A DNA stretch of 7,635 nucleotides from Oscillospiraceae bacterium (GTDB lineage Bacteria; Bacillota_A; Clostridia; Oscillospirales; Ruminococcaceae). Position numbers and translations under genes: made by a program. A model generated the notes under the pieces. The model had not been told where the DNA came from, did not search any database, and worked only from the letters and a program-made list of their open reading frames with translations. Positions 1-5,897 of the stretch are shown one piece after another; positions within the stretch are counted from its first letter, which is position 1, and every line of letters starts with the position of its first letter. The stretch is from assembly GCA_017414145.1 (NCBI GenBank), contig JAFPQL010000127.1:1-7635 (forward strand), in the 5' to 3' direction.

Positions 1-124
1 TGAATTTGAGAGCGGCGACCGCACGGAGCTCTCGCTGACCGGCGAGCAGTTCGGAATGCTGGCGGAGGGCGACATCGGACGCCTGACCTTCAAGGGGCCG
101 CAGTTTCTCTCGTTTGAGCGCTGA
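1..124 (+). CDS. DUF2500 (YhhM-like) protein, 3' end only
   Basis: This is the C-terminal 40 residues of a protein whose start lies before the window; the reading frame begins at base 2 and ends at the TGA at 122-124. The visible tail has the DUF2500 pattern: a 'FESGDR' strand, 'GEQFGMLAEGD', then a 'GRLTFKGPQFLSFER' ending. E. coli YhhM ends in a similar way. No function is established for the family; members usually have one N-terminal membrane helix and a small soluble domain. The visible part differs from the next gene's C-terminus by a single residue (Ile instead of Ser after 'AEGD'). It is the first of three tandem paralogues. Confidence 0.8.
   Translation, partial: EFESGDRTELSLTGEQFGMLAEGDIGRLTFKGPQFLSFER
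1..124 (+). repeat. Near-identical direct duplicate of 433-556
   Basis: By eye, bases 1-124 match bases 433-556 at an offset of 432 with only five mismatches. Bases 1-74 are identical and the differences cluster in the last 50 bases. Most mismatches are synonymous; one changes Ile to Ser. The copies are the 3' ends of two adjacent DUF2500 genes. The match stops at the stop codons: the sequences after them differ apart from a shared CAGGAGGAAAA ribosome binding segment. How far the match extends upstream cannot be seen here. Confidence 0.95.
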
Positions 125-184
125 CATAAAAGAGAAAGGATGTCCGCCGGTACGGCTTTCAAAAGGCAACAGGAGGAAAATAAT

Positions 185-556
185 ATGAATATTACAGCTT
201 TGATCGAGTCGAATCATACCGCATTTGATACGATGATGATGACGGTAGGGAAGGTGCTGGCGGTTCTCTTCCTGATTTTTTTCGTGAGCATCATCGTCTA
301 TATGATCCGCACAGGCATAAAGCGCAGCAGAGCGGTTGAGAATTCGCCGCAGCTCACAGTGCCGGCGCGGGTTGCCACCAAGCGCACGGATGTCTGGGGC
401 GACCACGCCCACACAAGTTACTATGCGACCTTTGAATTTGAGAGCGGCGACCGCACGGAGCTCTCGCTGACCGGCGAGCAGTTCGGAATGCTGGCGGAGG
501 GCGACAGCGGCCGGCTGACCTTCAAGGGACCGCAGTTTCTCTCGTTTGAACGCTGA
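185..556 (+). CDS. DUF2500 (YhhM-like) membrane protein, copy 2
   Basis: A 123-residue protein of unknown function. I chose the ATG at 185 because AGGAGG at 171-176 lies 8 nt upstream. An in-frame ATG at 140 would add 15 residues but has only a poorly spaced purine run before it. Residues about 21-41 form one hydrophobic segment followed by a basic stretch (RTGIKRSR), which suggests a single anchor. Residues about 60-123 are the DUF2500 domain: 'ARVATKRTDVWG', 'HTSYYATFEFESGDR', and the terminal 'GRLTFKGPQFLSFER'. It sits 60 nt after the partial paralogue and 28 nt before the third copy, so co-transcription is likely. The family assignment is from recognised motifs. Confidence 0.85.
   Translation: MNITALIESNHTAFDTMMMTVGKVLAVLFLIFFVSIIVYMIRTGIKRSRAVENSPQLTVPARVATKRTDVWGDHAHTSYYATFEFESGDRTELSLTGEQFGMLAEGDSGRLTFKGPQFLSFER
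433..556 (+). repeat. Second copy of the 124-bp DUF2500 3'-end duplicate
   Basis: Partner of bases 1-124, with 119 of 124 positions identical by hand comparison. It encodes the last 40 residues and stop codon of the second DUF2500 gene. The third paralogue (585-1040) keeps the motifs but is much more diverged in this region, so the near-identity is specific to copies 1 and 2. Confidence 0.95.
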
Positions 557-584
557 AATATTATAATAGTCAGGAGGAAAAAAG

Positions 585-1040
585 ATGATTGGAACAATCT
601 GCTGCTTTAGCAGCTTTACAGTGAGCAGATCGGCGATTACAATCGCGCTGATCGTGCTCGGAGCAGTGATTGCGGTCGGCGCGGCGGTCTATCTGACCGT
701 GTTCATCCGCATGGCATCCAAAATGAAAAAGCTCACAAAGAACCTGCCGCCGATGCGCAAGGTTCCGTCGATAATCGGCGACGCGATGGACGCGGCTGCA
801 AAGCAGGCGGAAGCCAACCGGAACGCGCCGGAGGAGACGGTCAATGCACGCGTGATCGGCAAGCGCACCTATGTTTCCGGCGCAAAGTATACGCACACGC
901 GTTATTTCGCGGCCTTTGAGCTGGATAACGGCGAGCGCATCGAGCTTTTGCTGCCCGGCAGGGAGTACAGCCTCCTGGCCGAGGGGGACCGCGGCAGACT
1001 GACCTACAAGGGCACGAAGCTGATTTCGTTTGCCCGCTGA
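585..1040 (+). CDS. DUF2500 (YhhM-like) membrane protein, copy 3 (diverged)
   Basis: A 151-residue paralogue of the two preceding genes. The ATG at 585 has AGGAGG at 572-577, 7 nt upstream. Residues about 18-40 form a hydrophobic helix, flanked by a positively charged segment (MASKMKKLTKN). Residues about 42-85 are a longer, charged linker than in copy 2. The C-terminal domain has 'ARVIGKRTYVSG', 'HTRYFAAFELDNGERIEL', 'LLAEGDRGRLTYKGTKLISFAR', matching DUF2500 throughout. The N-terminus is unusual in having two adjacent cysteines (C6, C7) before the helix. There is no lipobox, so I do not call a lipoprotein. Function is unknown. Its stop is 25 nt before the start of the DUF2344 gene. Confidence 0.85.
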   Translation: MIGTICCFSSFTVSRSAITIALIVLGAVIAVGAAVYLTVFIRMASKMKKLTKNLPPMRKVPSIIGDAMDAAAKQAEANRNAPEETVNARVIGKRTYVSGAKYTHTRYFAAFELDNGERIELLLPGREYSLLAEGDRGRLTYKGTKLISFAR

Positions 1041-1065
1041 ACCTGCAAAAAGGAGTGACAAACCC

Positions 1066-1746
1066 GTGATACCGGTCAGAGCGACCTTTGAAAAGCGCCG
1101 CAGAGCCAAGTACATCTCGCACCTGGACCTCATGCGCTGTATGCAGCGGGCGTTCAAGCGCGCCGGCGTGCCGATCTGGTACACCGAAGGCTTCAACCCG
1201 CACGCGTATCTGATGTTTCCGCTGGCACTGTCTCTGGGATATGAGAGCGGCTGCGAGTGCATGGATTTCCGGATTGACGGGGAGATGTCCATGCAGACCG
1301 CAATGGAGCGGCTGAACCGCGTCCTGCCGCCCGACCTTCAGATTGTCCGCGTGGCGGCACCCGTGCGCAAGCATACGGACATCGCGTTTGCGGACTACAC
1401 GGTCTGTCTGGACTGTGCGGACGAAACGGTTTCCGCCGACGCGCTCCGTGCGGCATGGGACAGCTTTTTCGCGCAGCCGGAGATTTCTGTCGAGAAAAAG
1501 ACCAAGCGCGGCACCGCGGCTGTCGATCTCAAGCCGTCCGTGCAGGTATTCATGACGCAGACGCTCGCGGACGGGCTCTGGCTGAAGCTGCGGATGCCCG
1601 CGGGAACCTCGGTCAACCTGAATCCCAGCCTGCTGACGGAGGCCTTTTCCGCGTGGTGTGCGGCGAACGCGCCGGATGTCCGGACTGGAATGCTGCACGC
1701 GGAGCGCACGGCAATCCTCTGCGCGGACGGTTCCGCATTTGTCTGA
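1066..1746 (+). CDS. DUF2344 / TIGR03936 'radical SAM-linked' protein, stand-alone
   Basis: A 226-residue protein of the DUF2344 family, named because the domain is often fused to, or encoded beside, a B12-binding-type radical SAM protein in Firmicutes. The N-terminus is characteristic: 'ATFEKRRRAKYISHLDLMR', then 'AFKRAGVPIWYTEGFNPH' and 'LSLGYESGCE'. I chose the GTG at 1066 because AAAAAGGAG at 1047-1055 lies 10 nt upstream and the product then starts like family members. A TTG at 1030 would add 12 residues but lies inside the previous gene and has no SD. No radical SAM partner is visible: the upstream kilobase is DUF2500 genes and the downstream gene is a Nudix hydrolase. The biochemical role is not established; a link to RNA modification is only suggested by family context. 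Confidence 0.85.
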   Translation: MIPVRATFEKRRRAKYISHLDLMRCMQRAFKRAGVPIWYTEGFNPHAYLMFPLALSLGYESGCECMDFRIDGEMSMQTAMERLNRVLPPDLQIVRVAAPVRKHTDIAFADYTVCLDCADETVSADALRAAWDSFFAQPEISVEKKTKRGTAAVDLKPSVQVFMTQTLADGLWLKLRMPAGTSVNLNPSLLTEAFSAWCAANAPDVRTGMLHAERTAILCADGSAFV

Positions 1747-1772
1747 CTGCGACTGCAAAAAGGAGAATCTGC

Positions 1773-2270
1773 ATGAAATTCACCTACTGCCCCGACTGCG
1801 GCACCCGATCCGTGCTGCGGCAGATCGGGGATGAGGGCGCCGTGCCGTACTGCGAGGGCTGCCGGCGTCCGCTCTTTGAAATGTTCAGTACCTGCGTGCT
1901 TTCTGTCGTGATGAACGCGGCGGGGGAGCTGCTGCTGATCCGGCAGAGCTACGGGGATACGGCGCGGTTTGTCGGCGTCGCGGGCTATATGAAATGCGGC
2001 GAAACGGCCGAGGAGGCCGCCGCAAGGGAAATCGCGGAGGAAACCGGCATTGCCGTCCGCGCAGATGAGATGCGCTATCTGTTCAGCGCGTGGCACGAGG
2101 CCCGCGATCAGCTCATGCTCTGCTTTTTCGTGCGGACGGAGCAGACCGCCGTCCGCTGCTCGGAGGAGGTCGCCGCGGCGCAGTGGTTCCGGCCGGAGGA
2201 TGCCGTCCGTGCCGTGCGGCCGGGGAGCATCATTGAGCGTGTCGTGCGTGCGGCACTCGCAGATTGTTGA
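1773..2270 (+). CDS. Zinc-ribbon Nudix hydrolase (NudC-like)
   Basis: A 165-residue hydrolase expected to cleave a nucleoside diphosphate linked to another group (X), using Mg2+ or Mn2+. The ATG at 1773 follows AAAAAGGAG (1757-1765) by 7 nt. An N-terminal zinc ribbon has paired cysteines C6/C9 and C27/C30. A complete Nudix box spans residues 71-93: G71, E77, R85-E86, E89-E90, G92. The ribbon plus Nudix order and the 'FVGVAGYMKCGET' entry to the box resemble NAD+ diphosphatases of the NudC type. The NudC hallmark SQPWPFP is not intact: the equivalent stretch, just before 'LMLCFF', reads S-A-W-H-E-A-R-D-Q. NAD(H) as substrate is therefore doubtful, and ADP-ribose or another dinucleotide is equally possible. 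It lies 26 nt after the DUF2344 gene. Confidence 0.85.
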   Translation: MKFTYCPDCGTRSVLRQIGDEGAVPYCEGCRRPLFEMFSTCVLSVVMNAAGELLLIRQSYGDTARFVGVAGYMKCGETAEEAAAREIAEETGIAVRADEMRYLFSAWHEARDQLMLCFFVRTEQTAVRCSEEVAAAQWFRPEDAVRAVRPGSIIERVVRAALADC

Positions 2271-2338
2271 AAAAAACCGCAGACGCCCCCCTGATTTCGC
2301 TCATATTTGCCCAAATGTATAAATTTGCAGGAAAACAC

Positions 2339-2367
2339 TTGCAATTCGGCCGCATTTGTGCTATAAT
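2339..2367 (+). promoter_or_regulatory. Sigma-A type promoter for rplS (extended -10)
   Basis: The -35 box TTGCAA (2339-2344) is separated by exactly 17 nt from a perfect -10 box TATAAT (2362-2367). A TG at 2359-2360 gives the extended -10 form TGCTATAAT. Transcription would begin around 2373-2375, about 172 nt before the rplS start codon. It is the best promoter match I can find in the window and fits the strong expression expected of a ribosomal protein gene. The rest of the gap after the Nudix gene (2271-2338) shows only a weak AT-rich hairpin. Confidence 0.8.
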
Positions 2368-2374
2368 AATACAG

Positions 2375-2546
2375 CATTTAGTATCCGCCGGTGCTTGACC
2401 GGCGAGGTGAGAGTGCGCTGCGGCGCCGGAAAAGCCCGCAACAACATTCAAAACGGGCGGTCCGCTGTGCTGCATTCATTCTCCTGCGCTGTTTCCGGAG
2501 ATGCCGTGCAAGAACGCCTTAAACCAAATCAAGGAGGAATTTTCCC
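2375..2546 (+). ncRNA. Structured 5' leader of rplS (candidate L19 autoregulatory leader)
   Basis: An untranslated leader of about 172 nt between promoter and rplS, with no convincing coding frame. Helices seen by eye: a perfect 7-bp hairpin (2386-2392 with 2398-2404, loop GCTTG); a two-part long-range helix (2419-2424 with 2503-2508, including G-U pairs, then 2426-2432 with 2492-2498, CCGGAAA/TTTCCGG); and inside it a 5-bp GCCCG/CGGGC hairpin (2434-2438 with 2454-2458). TTCTCCT at 2479-2485 could instead pair with AGGAGGA at 2532-2538, which is the rplS SD. L19 leader RNAs are known in Firmicutes (Rfam L19_leader). That this is one, or that it binds L19, is inference from position and structure; no covariance search was possible. 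Confidence 0.6.
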
Positions 2547-2891
2547 ATGAATGCACTGGAGCAGATCAGCAAGTCCAGCATGAAGGCGGAGGCGCCGCAG
2601 GTTGAAGTCGGCGACACCGTCAAGGTCCATGTCCGGATCAAGGAAGGCGAGAAGAGCCGTATTCAGGTCTTTGAGGGCACCGTCATTGCGAAGAAGCACG
2701 GCGGCATCAGCGAGACCTTCACCGTCCGCAGAGTTGCGCACGGCGTCGGCATTGAGCGTGTGTTCCCGATTCACTCTCCGGCTGTTGACAAGGTCGAGCT
2801 TGTCCGCAAGGGCGTTGTTCGCAGAGCAAAGCTCTATTATCTGCGCGGCAGAGTCGGCAAGGCGGCAAAGGTCAAGGGACTGGTTCGTTGA
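2547..2891 (+). CDS. rplS: 50S ribosomal protein L19
   Basis: A 114-residue protein, the usual length for bacterial L19, which lies at the 30S-50S interface and contributes to intersubunit contacts. The sequence is typical throughout: '[21 protein letters not shown]', '[22 protein letters not shown]', '[13 protein letters not shown]', and the basic C-terminus '[20 protein letters not shown]'. The start is fixed by AAGGAGG at 2531-2537, 9 nt upstream. In B. subtilis rplS follows rimM and trmD; here neither is adjacent and rplS has its own promoter, leader and terminator, so it looks monocistronic or only partly coupled to lepB downstream. Confidence 0.98.
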   Translation: MNALEQISKSSMKAEAPQVEVGDTVKVHVRIKEGEKSRIQVFEGTVIAKKHGGISETFTVRRVAHGVGIERVFPIHSPAVDKVELVRKGVVRRAKLYYLRGRVGKAAKVKGLVR

Positions 2892-2903
2892 TTGCAAACA
2901 AGC

Positions 2904-2943
2904 GAAAGGGGACTGGCGCAGTCCCCTTTCATTGTTATTGTTC
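2904..2943 (+). terminator. Rho-independent-type terminator after rplS
   Basis: A perfect 11-bp stem, GAAAGGGGACT (2904-2914) with AGTCCCCTTTC (2920-2930), encloses a GGCGC loop and is followed by the T-rich tract ATTGTTATTGTTC. It begins 12 nt after the rplS stop codon. The T tract is interrupted, so termination may be partial and allow read-through into lepB. I see no good separate promoter for lepB in 2931-2988. Confidence 0.85.
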
Positions 2944-2988
2944 AGATTTGCGCCGCTTCAATTTTCAAAGAAAAAGGGGGAATCGGTT

Positions 2989-3633
2989 ATGACAGCCGAA
3001 AACCGTCCGGCAGAAGAAAAGACTTCAGCAAAACAGAGCTTCCTCGGTGACCTGCTCGATCTGGTCGAGGTGGCCATCACTACATTTTTCATTTTCATGC
3101 TGCTTTCGTTCTATCTCATCCGGCCTGTGACCGTGGAGGGCTCCTCTATGGTGCCGACCCTGCGGGATCAGGACAAGCTCGTCATGCTGACGCTGCATCC
3201 GCCGGTTTCATACGGCCGGATTGTGGTCATCAACGATGTCGAGGCCGGCTATTTCACGGACGAGGCGCAGACGCAGGTCGCCCGCCGTCCGGGCTATGAG
3301 GGCATTCTCGTCAAGCGCGTGATTGCGACGGAAGGACAGCAGGTCAACATTGACATTGATGCGGGAACCGTCGCCGTAGACGGCGTCCAGCTTGCGGAAA
3401 GCTATATCGCAGAGCTCACCAAGCGCGAGGACGGTGCCTTCCGGTATCCGTTCACCGTGCCGGAGGGGTACATCTTTGTCATGGGCGATAACCGGATGCG
3501 CAGCACCGATTCGCGCAATCCGGCCATCGGACTGGTGCCGAAGGAGCAGGTGCTCGGTACCGTGCTGTTCCGCTATAAGCGCAGCAGCGAGGAGTGTGAA
3601 AAATGGACAGACCGGTTCGCCTGGCTGTTCTGA
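2989..3633 (+). CDS. lepB: Type I signal peptidase (first of two)
   Basis: A 214-residue membrane serine protease that removes signal peptides from exported proteins on the outer face of the membrane. The ATG at 2989 has AAAAAGGGGG (2971-2980) 8 nt upstream. A short cytoplasmic N-terminus precedes a single membrane helix at about residues 26-44. The catalytic serine is S53 in 'EGSSMVPTL', the general-base lysine is K109 in 'ILVKRVIA', and the conserved C-terminal box is 'GDNRMRSTDSR' at 166-176. Single anchor and length fit Gram-positive SipS-type enzymes. It lies 26 nt before a second signal peptidase gene with matching landmarks ('YPFTVPEGY' before the GDNR box in both), so the pair arose by duplication. 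The rplS-lepB-rbgA order is common in clostridia. Confidence 0.95.
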   Translation: MTAENRPAEEKTSAKQSFLGDLLDLVEVAITTFFIFMLLSFYLIRPVTVEGSSMVPTLRDQDKLVMLTLHPPVSYGRIVVINDVEAGYFTDEAQTQVARRPGYEGILVKRVIATEGQQVNIDIDAGTVAVDGVQLAESYIAELTKREDGAFRYPFTVPEGYIFVMGDNRMRSTDSRNPAIGLVPKEQVLGTVLFRYKRSSEECEKWTDRFAWLF

Positions 3634-3659
3634 CCGCAATCGTATAAGGAGGGTGCTTC

Positions 3660-4997
3660 ATGGATGAACACCTGAATAACCCCAACGACCCGATTCAGGC
3701 GGCGCGGGCGGCACTGGAAAAAGCACTGGCGGATGCGGAAGCGGCACTCAGCAGAGCCGAACAGGTCATGGGAAAGCCGCGTGCATCGACGGCCTCCCTG
3801 CAAAAGCCTGCCGCACCGGTCATTCCGGCAGCGCCCGCACAGACGGCATCCCCCGCGATGCCGCAGACTGCACCGGTCATTCCGGCGGCGCCTGCACAGA
3901 CAGCGTCCCCCGCGATGCCGCAGACCGCACCGGTCATTCCGGCGGCGCCCGCACAGACGGCATCCTCCGCGATGCCGCAGACCGCACCGGTGATTCCGGC
4001 AGCGCCCGCACAGGCGGCGGTTTCTCCCGCGATGCCGCAGACTGCACAGGCAGCATCCCCCGCGATGCCGCAGACTGCACCGGTGATTCCGGCGGCGCCC
4101 GCACAGACAGCGGTTTCCCCCGCGATGCCGCAGACCGCACCGGTCATTCCGACAGCACCTGCACAGGCAGCGGTTTCTCCCGCGATGCCGCAGACCGCAC
4201 CGGTCATTCCGGCGGCGCCCGCACAGGCAGCATCCCCCGCGATGCCGCAGACTGCACCGGCAGTTCCCGCAGTGCCTGTCCGGACCGCACCCGCGCCCGC
4301 CGTCACGGCGCTGCCGCAGACGGAAACAACGGCGCAGACGGTCTCCCGCAGACCGTGGGATCCCGATACGACCGAAACCAAAGCTGCACAGCATTTGGCG
4401 GCGCAGGAGGAAGAATCGTACTCGGCAAAGGACTTTTTCAATGACACACTGGAGCTGATCGGCGCGGTGCTGACCTCCGTCTTTGTCGTGATGCTGATTT
4501 TCACCTACATCTTCCGCATTGCGGATGTGGACGGCGATTCGATGATCCCGACGCTGCAGGACGGAAACAAGCTGCTGGTCGCCCGGCTCGCGCAGAAGTA
4601 TGAGACAGGCGATATCCTGATTCTCAACAGCGTCGAATCCTACACCTTTGACAAAGACGGCAATCTGAAGCAGGGAAACGGCCTCGGCAAGCAGATCGTC
4701 AAGCGGCTGATTGCGCAGGGCGGACAGGAGGTCCGGATCGACTTCTCCGAGGGCGTTGTCTATGTAGACGGACAGGCGCTCGACGAGCCCTATGTCAACA
4801 CGCTGACCACCCGCGACGAGGGCGGCTTCACCTACCCGTTCACCGTGCCGGAGGGCTATGTGTTCGTGCTGGGCGACAACCGCTATATTTCAAAGGACAG
4901 CCGGCACGGCGATGTCGGCCTGATTCCGGTGCATGATATCGCCGGACGCGTCATCTGGCGCATCCTGCCGTTTTCCGAATTCGGCAGCGTATCCTGA
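3660..4997 (+). CDS. lepB: Type I signal peptidase with N-terminal Pro/Ala repeat region
   Basis: A 445-residue signal peptidase, about twice the usual length. The ATG at 3660 has AAGGAGGG (3646-3653) 6 nt upstream. Residues 1-38 are alanine-rich and probably helical. Residues 52-198 are eight tandem units of the type APVIPAAPAQTASPAMPQT, grading into a degenerate Pro/Ala/Thr tail to about 229. Residues 230-262 are charged, and one membrane helix spans about 265-287. The catalytic domain is complete: S294 in 'DGDSMIPTL', K348 in 'IVKRLIA', and 'GDNRYISKDSR' at 405-415. With the usual topology of single-anchor enzymes (N-terminus inside, catalysis outside), the repeats would be cytoplasmic. 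It is a diverged paralogue of the gene before it. The role of the extension is unknown. Confidence 0.93.
   Translation: MDEHLNNPNDPIQAARAALEKALADAEAALSRAEQVMGKPRASTASLQKPAAPVIPAAPAQTASPAMPQTAPVIPAAPAQTASPAMPQTAPVIPAAPAQTASSAMPQTAPVIPAAPAQAAVSPAMPQTAQAASPAMPQTAPVIPAAPAQTAVSPAMPQTAPVIPTAPAQAAVSPAMPQTAPVIPAAPAQAASPAMPQTAPAVPAVPVRTAPAPAVTALPQTETTAQTVSRRPWDPDTTETKAAQHLAAQEEESYSAKDFFNDTLELIGAVLTSVFVVMLIFTYIFRIADVDGDSMIPTLQDGNKLLVARLAQKYETGDILILNSVESYTFDKDGNLKQGNGLGKQIVKRLIAQGGQEVRIDFSEGVVYVDGQALDEPYVNTLTTRDEGGFTYPFTVPEGYVFVLGDNRYISKDSRHGDVGLIPVHDIAGRVIWRILPFSEFGSVS
3813..4253 (+). repeat. Coding tandem repeat, 8 units of 57/60 bp (one of 33 bp)
   Basis: Eight in-frame units, in order 57, 57, 57, 60, 33, 60, 60 and 57 bp, encode the Pro/Ala-rich stretch of the second signal peptidase. 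The 60-bp form carries one extra valine codon (AVSPAM instead of ASPAM). The 16-mer CCGCGATGCCGCAGAC occurs in all eight units. Unit 5 lacks 24 bp relative to a full unit, with GCAC at both deletion borders, as expected from slippage or recombination. The high similarity between units suggests recent expansion and likely variation in copy number between strains. The reverse strand is open here only because of the repeat composition. Confidence 0.95.
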
Positions 4998-5024
4998 TTT
5001 CGCAGAGAGTGAGGTGATCTGCCG

Positions 5025-5882
5025 ATGGAAGACATGAAGGATATCCAGTGGTTTCCCGGCCATATGACCAGAACACGCCGGCAGATTGCAAAGAGTCTGC
5101 CGCTGGTCGATGCAGTCGCAGAGCTGCTCGACGCGAGAATCCCCGCGGCAAGCCGAAATCCGGAGTTTGCCGGACTGACGCGCCGCAAGCCGCGCCTTGT
5201 CATTCTCAACAAGGCGGATATGGCAGACCCCGACACCACGGCGCGCTGGGTGCAGCATTACCGGAAGGAAGGCTGCGCGGTCATCACCTGCGATTCCAAA
5301 TCCGGCAGAGGCATCAAGGGCTTTGCACCCGCCCTGCGGGAGCTGCTCGCTGAGCAGCTGAAAAAATACGCCGACAAGGGCATGAAGGGCAGACCGATCC
5401 GCGTCATGATCCTCGGCATCCCGAATGTCGGCAAATCCTCGCTCATCAATAAGCTCGCCGGCAAAAACCGCGCAAAGGCGGAGGACCGCGCCGGCGTCAC
5501 CCGGACCCAGCAGTGGATCAAGACGGAGGGCGGCGTGGAGCTGCTCGATACACCGGGCGTCCTCTGGCCGAAGTTTGACGATCAGGAGGTCGCCGTCCGC
5601 CTTGCGATGACCGGCGCTGTCCGGGATGACATTCTGGACAAGGAGGCGCTGGCCGCCAGACTGCTTTCGCTGCTGCATACGGAATATCCGGATGCGGTCG
5701 CGGCACGGTATAAAATCGCGCCGGACGCAGAGGAAAGCGGCTTTCAACTGCTGGAGCTGCTTGCGAAAAACCGCGGGATGCTGCTTTCCGGCGGCGTACC
5801 GGACACGGAGCGTGCGGCGATCACGCTGCTCGATGAATTCCGCGGCGCGAAGCTCGGCAGAATCTCGCTGGAAAAACCGTGA
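5025..5882 (+). CDS. rbgA: Ribosome biogenesis GTPase RbgA (YlqF)
   Basis: A 285-residue circularly permuted GTPase needed for late assembly of the 50S subunit. GTPase motifs occur in the permuted order: G4 'NKAD' at 62-65, G5 around 91-93 (SKS), G1 'GIPNVGKS' at 131-138, a G2 threonine near 159-161, and G3 'DTPG' at 175-178. The N-terminus 'IQWFPGHM' holds the histidine (H13 here, His9 in B. subtilis) known to matter for GTP hydrolysis. The C-terminal domain follows ('LLSGGVPD', 'FRGAKLGRISLE'). It aligns with B. subtilis YlqF along its whole length. GAGGTGATCT at 5011-5020 is an extended match to the 16S 3' end, with GAGGTG 8 nt before the ATG; an ATG 9 nt further in is possible but less well spaced. 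The gene starts 27 nt after lepB and shares a theme with rplS. Confidence 0.97.
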   Translation: MEDMKDIQWFPGHMTRTRRQIAKSLPLVDAVAELLDARIPAASRNPEFAGLTRRKPRLVILNKADMADPDTTARWVQHYRKEGCAVITCDSKSGRGIKGFAPALRELLAEQLKKYADKGMKGRPIRVMILGIPNVGKSSLINKLAGKNRAKAEDRAGVTRTQQWIKTEGGVELLDTPGVLWPKFDDQEVAVRLAMTGAVRDDILDKEALAARLLSLLHTEYPDAVAARYKIAPDAEESGFQLLELLAKNRGMLLSGGVPDTERAAITLLDEFRGAKLGRISLEKP

Positions 5883-5897
5883 GGAGCGTGAGACAAT

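Noticed and set aside
140..184. ATG at 140 as start of the second DUF2500 gene
   Set aside because: The 15 added residues are polar and come from the SD region; the ATG at 185 has a perfect AGGAGG at 8 nt spacing.
562..567. TATAAT between DUF2500 copies 2 and 3 as a promoter -10 box
   Set aside because: The nearest -35-like sequence (TTGAAC at 546-551) is only 10 nt away; no box lies at 16-18 nt spacing, so an internal promoter is not supported.
1030..1065. TTG at 1030 as start of the DUF2344 protein
   Set aside because: It lies inside the preceding gene without an SD; the GTG at 1066 has AAAAAGGAG 10 nt upstream and gives the normal N-terminus.
841..1758. 305-codon reverse-strand frame opposite the DUF2344 gene
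   Set aside because: The composition is typical of an antisense shadow in GC-rich DNA, with no motifs; the + strand has a recognised family and a good SD.
2303..2318. Hairpin ATATTT-GCCC-AAATGT after the Nudix gene as a terminator
   Set aside because: Six weak A/T and G-U pairs with no T tract after it; too weak to call.
2356..2550. 64-codon frame through the rplS leader
   Set aside because: No SD, start codon within the promoter -10 region, no recognisable product, and it overlaps helices and the rplS start.
2931..2988. Separate promoter for the first lepB
   Set aside because: TTGTTA and TTGTTC occur but no acceptable -10 box lies at the right spacing; read-through of the rplS terminator is as likely.
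3695..4504. Long reverse-strand open frames (about 270 codons each) across the signal peptidase repeat
   Set aside because: They are open only because the GC-rich repeat unit lacks stop codons on that strand; the products are Gly/Ala/Cys- or Arg/Cys-rich low complexity, and the + strand encodes a complete signal peptidase.
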